From: an uncultured Lachnospiraceae bacterium
GTDB taxonomy: Bacteria; Bacillota; Clostridia; Lachnospirales; Lachnospiraceae
Assembly: GCA_910585205.1 (NCBI GenBank)
Contig: CAJUCC010000078.1
Coordinates: 1 to 51,938, forward strand
Length of the DNA stretch: 51,938 nt
Direction of reading: 5' to 3'
Positions within the stretch are counted from its first letter, which is position 1, and each line of letters begins with the position of its first letter. This document shows positions 49,096 to 51,938 of this stretch, in pieces. The notes below the pieces were generated by a model, which ran no database searches, was not told the DNA's origin, and saw only the letters and a program-made list of their open reading frames with translations. A program made the translations under genes and the position numbers.

Positions 49096-50637
49096 TTACG
49101 CTCCTTTATTGCTTGATTTTAAGATGTATGACATGATAACTTCCTGCGAGGCTTCGCTTCTGTCAAGCTCGCCCACAATTCTGCCCTCATTCATGACATA
49201 GATACGATCACACATACCCAGAACTTCCGGAAGTTCGGACGAGATCATAATTACCGATTTTCCCTCTGCTACAAGCTGATTGATAATACAGTAGATCTCA
49301 TATTTTGCCCCTACGTCGATACCGCGGGTCGGTTCATCCAGTATCAGCACGTCCGGGTCGGCAAACATCCACTTGGCAAGCAATACCTTCTGCTGATTTC
49401 CGCCGCTCAAATTGCCTACGTTTTGCTCCACCGTAGGACATTTGGTATGAAGCTTTTCCTTGTAATCCACCGCAACGCCATATTCTTTGTCTTTGTCAAT
49501 GACCGTATGGGTGCTGACCGCATCCAGATTCGCCATCGTTGTATTAATCTTGATCGGATTGCTCAGAATCAGGCCGTTGCCTTTTCTGTCCTCCGTTACA
49601 TAGGCCAGCTTATTCTTAATGGCTTCTCTTACATTATGTAAATGAACTTCTTTTCCGTTGATAAAAATCTGCCCGGAGATGTTCGTTCCATAGCTCTTAC
49701 CAAATACGCTCATGGCCAGCTCGGTTCTGCCCGCGCCCATCAGGCCGGAGATTCCCACCACTTCACCGCGCTTTACATTGATATTCACATGATCGACAAC
49801 CTTCCGTTCCGTATACAGCGGATGGTATACATTCCAGTCCTTCACTTCCATCAGCACATCGCCGATCTTTACGTTCTCCCGTTTCGGGAAACGGTTGGTC
49901 AGATCGCGCCCTACCATGCCTTTGATAATACGGTCCTCCGTGATTGCATCCGTCTTTTTGTCCATCGTCTCAATCGTAGAGCCGTCACGGATTACGGTGA
50001 TCTTATCTGCTACATAAGAAACCTCATTGAGTTTATGAGATATGATAATCGAAGTCATACCTTCCTTTTTAAACTGAAGCATCAGATCCAGGAGCGCCTG
50101 CGAATCTGATTCGTTCAGGGAAGCAGTCGGTTCGTCCAGTATGAGCAGACGCGCATTTTTCGCCAGTGCCTTTGCAATCTCCACCAGCTGCTGTTTGCCC
50201 ACACCGATGTCTTTGATCAGCGTTCTGGAAGACTCCTTCAGGCCCACGGTTTTTAACAGTTCATCCGCCTTCCCGTAAGTTTCATTCCAGTCCAGCGCAA
50301 ATTTGTGTCCCCGCTCGTTTCCGAGGAACATATTCTCGCCGATCGTCATATAAGGAATCAGAGCCAGCTCCTGATGGATAATTACAATCCCCTTTTCTTC
50401 ACTGTCTTTGATCTTATTAAACTTACAAACCTCTCCGTCATAGATAATATCTCCCTCATAAGAACCATAAGGATAGATACCGCTCAATACATTCATCAGC
50501 GTGGATTTTCCCGCTCCGTTTTCACCGACCAGAGCATGAACCTCTCCCTCTTCCACCTTCAAATTGACGTTGTCCAGTGCCTTTACGCCGGGGAATGTTT
50601 TGGTGATATTTTTCATTTCCAGTAATACTTTCGCCAA
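49096..50637 (-). CDS. Multiple-monosaccharide ABC transporter ATP-binding protein (GguA/MmsA-type)
   Basis: 513 residues with two nucleotide-binding domains. The first has Walker A VGENGAGKST, KQQLVEIAKALAK and LLILDEPTASL. The second has SGLMGAGRTELA (degenerate Walker A), LSGGNQQKVLLAKW and LILDEPTRGIDVG. The start is probably TTG at 50637: GGGAGGG sits 7 nt upstream, whereas the ATG six codons earlier (50655) overlaps that site. The DNA 3 bp beyond its stop is the permease ATG. Energises uptake of glucose, xylose, galactose or arabinose in studied relatives. Confidence 0.94.
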   Translation of the reverse strand: MAKVLLEMKNITKTFPGVKALDNVNLKVEEGEVHALVGENGAGKSTLMNVLSGIYPYGSYEGDIIYDGEVCKFNKIKDSEEKGIVIIHQELALIPYMTIGENMFLGNERGHKFALDWNETYGKADELLKTVGLKESSRTLIKDIGVGKQQLVEIAKALAKNARLLILDEPTASLNESDSQALLDLMLQFKKEGMTSIIISHKLNEVSYVADKITVIRDGSTIETMDKKTDAITEDRIIKGMVGRDLTNRFPKRENVKIGDVLMEVKDWNVYHPLYTERKVVDHVNINVKRGEVVGISGLMGAGRTELAMSVFGKSYGTNISGQIFINGKEVHLHNVREAIKNKLAYVTEDRKGNGLILSNPIKINTTMANLDAVSTHTVIDKDKEYGVAVDYKEKLHTKCPTVEQNVGNLSGGNQQKVLLAKWMFADPDVLILDEPTRGIDVGAKYEIYCIINQLVAEGKSVIMISSELPEVLGMCDRIYVMNEGRIVGELDRSEASQEVIMSYILKSSNKGA

Positions 50638-50706
50638 CTGTATCCCTCCCACCATTTTGCATAGATTTTTCCGCCGGCAGTTTGATCCACCGGTCTTTCT
50701 GCTAAA

Positions 50707-50731
50707 CAGGCGGGAACTAAAGTCCCGCCTG
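50707..50731 (-). other. Intercistronic hairpin after the sugar-binding protein gene
   Basis: Perfect 9-bp stem CAGGCGGGA/TCCCGCCTG (50707-50715 and 50723-50731) with a 7-nt loop, and no long U-tract. Such hairpins after a substrate-binding protein gene commonly protect its 3' end and reduce expression of the downstream transporter genes. Confidence 0.65.
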
Positions 50732-50762
50732 CTGATTCTCTGTTCTGTTACCGATACAGATT

Positions 50763-51935
50763 TTACTGTAAATCTGCTTCCGTATAATAACCGGAGTCAA
50801 TTAACAGTTCTTTGTAGTTATTTACATCTGCAAATACGGGCTCACAAAGGTAAGAAGGAATGATGCCTGTGCCGTTGTCATAGCTTTCCGTATCGTTTAC
50901 AGGTGCTTCGCCGCCCTTCATGATAGCGTCTACCATCTTAACAACCTGCGTTGCCAGATCACGGGTATCCTTAAATACGGACATAGACTGTTTTCCTGCG
51001 ATCATGTTCTTAACGCTGGCAATATCACAGTCCTGACCTGTCAGTACCGGATACTCGCCTGTATAGTTTGCTGCCAGAGAGTTCGCCACACCAAGAGCTG
51101 TGGAGTCGTTGGATGCCAGTACAGCGTCAAGGTTTGTTCCGTCGGAGTAGTTGGACGCGATAATTGCATCGAATCTGGACTGTGCCGCTTCTGTTGCCCA
51201 GTTAGCGGTTGCACACTCTTCGAAAGAAGTCTGTCCGGATTTTACAACCAGTTTGCCGGAATCAATGTACGGCTGCAGAACATCCATAGCGCCGCCGAAG
51301 AAGAATCTTGCGTTGTTGTCGCCCGGGTCGCCTGTGATCAGCTCAATATTGAACGGTCCCTCTGCATTTTCAAGGTCAAGAGCATCTCTGATATACTCGC
51401 CCTGAACGGTACCTACCATATAGTTATCAAATGTTGCATAATAGGAAACTGCGTCGGAGTTCATAATCAGACGGTCATATGCGATAACCGGAACGCCCGC
51501 TTCCTTTGCCTGTGCCAGAACAGTTCCAAGAGAATCGCCGTCGATGGATGCGATAACCAGCAGCTTGCAGCCGTTGGAAATCATGTTCTCAATCTGAGAA
51601 ACCTGTGTCTGGATGTCGTTGCTTGCATACTGTAAGTCAACTTCATAACCTGCTTCTTTTAACTGTGCTTCCATGTTGGAACCGTCCTGATTCCATCTCT
51701 GCAGATCCTTGGTAGGCATTGCCACGCCGATCAGCCCGCCTTCGCCGCCTGCTGCCGGTGCTTCCGCTTCCCCTGCGCTTTCAGCCGGTGCTTCCGCTTC
51801 CGCTTCCGCTTCCGCCGGTGCTTCCGCTTCTGCCGGTGTTTCCGCCGGCGCCTCTGCGCCATTGCTGCCGCAGCCTACCAGCATGGTAGCAACCATTGCG
51901 ACACTTAAAAGAGCTGTTAAAACTTTTCTTTTCAT
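50763..51935 (-). CDS. Multiple-monosaccharide ABC transporter substrate-binding lipoprotein (ChvE-type)
   Basis: 390 residues. Lipoprotein signal with lipobox L-V-G-C (near residue 22), a linker of about 45 residues made of Ala/Pro/Glu repeats, then a periplasmic sugar-binding fold: LIGVAMPTKDLQRWNQDGSN, DIQTQVSQIENMISNGCKLL, VIAYDRLIMNSD and LTGQDCDIASVKNMI are ChvE-like. It should bind several aldoses. The ATG (51935) is within the window but its ribosome site and promoter are beyond the edge. The linker is encoded by tandem TTCCGC-type hexamers, so its length may vary between strains. Confidence 0.94.
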   Translation of the reverse strand: MKRKVLTALLSVAMVATMLVGCGSNGAEAPAETPAEAEAPAEAEAEAEAPAESAGEAEAPAAGGEGGLIGVAMPTKDLQRWNQDGSNMEAQLKEAGYEVDLQYASNDIQTQVSQIENMISNGCKLLVIASIDGDSLGTVLAQAKEAGVPVIAYDRLIMNSDAVSYYATFDNYMVGTVQGEYIRDALDLENAEGPFNIELITGDPGDNNARFFFGGAMDVLQPYIDSGKLVVKSGQTSFEECATANWATEAAQSRFDAIIASNYSDGTNLDAVLASNDSTALGVANSLAANYTGEYPVLTGQDCDIASVKNMIAGKQSMSVFKDTRDLATQVVKMVDAIMKGGEAPVNDTESYDNGTGIIPSYLCEPVFADVNNYKELLIDSGYYTEADLQ

Positions 51936-51938
51936 TTA

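Noticed and set aside
51760..51860. TTCCGC hexamer repeats considered as a CRISPR or satellite array
   Set aside because: Short in-frame codon repeats encode an Ala/Glu/Pro linker of a lipoprotein; no spacers or regular long repeats.

Overview
The window looks like a chromosomal segment from a spore-forming member of the Lachnospiraceae (Clostridia). The evidence is the sporulation sigma factor sigH behind mrnC and rlmB, an HrcA-type CIRCE operator, consensus sigma-A promoters, strong AGGAGG ribosome sites, and families I associate with Lachnospiraceae (DUF4364, a DUF5716/DUF5717 pair, PD-(D/E)XK transposase-like proteins). The genus cannot be fixed from the sequence alone. Most DNA is moderately GC-rich. 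The left edge (1-460) and the AAA/TOPRIM pair (about 35.2-37.0 kb) are visibly more AT-rich and may be acquired.

Layout. 1-4.8 kb: a truncated nuclease-like ORF, a subtilisin-family protease and htpG with a CIRCE operator. 4.8-9.9 kb (+ strand): malic enzyme, a TIGR01212 radical SAM protein, a DUF4364 regulator, a chemoreceptor and an FMN-binding-type lipoprotein. 10.0-17.9 kb (- strand): a five-gene cluster matching the uncharacterised Salmonella STM4011-STM4015 neighbourhood (two radical SAM proteins, an alkaline-phosphatase-fold hydrolase, an ATP-grasp protein, a leucine-rich-repeat protein), headed by a hybrid histidine kinase. 18-26.5 kb: rarA, a LysR/AGCS-symporter divergent pair, tRNA-Thr, and sigH, rlmB, mrnC, cysE, a GNAT protein and ispF in one direction.

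26.5-29.3 kb: a BlaI-type repressor with an M56 (BlaR1-like) membrane protease whose extracellular domain is not a penicillin-binding domain but a close relative of a separately encoded lipoprotein. The repressor gene and the lipoprotein gene have the same promoter/operator design, so the three form an apparent closed sensory circuit. 29.4-33.7 kb: a small unknown gene, then the complete riboflavin operon ribD-ribE-ribBA-ribH under an FMN riboswitch. 33.7-37.1 kb: YjfB-like, PsiE-like and SH3-like proteins and a TOPRIM(DUF3226-like)/AAA ATPase pair that resembles two-gene defence modules.

37.1-39.6 kb: a polar amino-acid ABC importer. 39.6-46.6 kb: four genes of unknown function (coiled-coil membrane protein, repeat protein, Hsp70/actin-like DUF5716, giant DUF5717) that look like one system. 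46.7-47.8 kb: a CobD/HisC-like aminotransferase. 47.9-51.9 kb: a multiple-monosaccharide ABC importer (ChvE/GguA/GguB type).

The strongest candidates for undescribed biology are the STM4011-4015-type cluster with its radical SAM-HAD fusion, the BlaI/M56/lipoprotein circuit, the DUF5716/DUF5717 cluster and the AAA/TOPRIM pair. Family assignments come from reading motifs; no database search was run.
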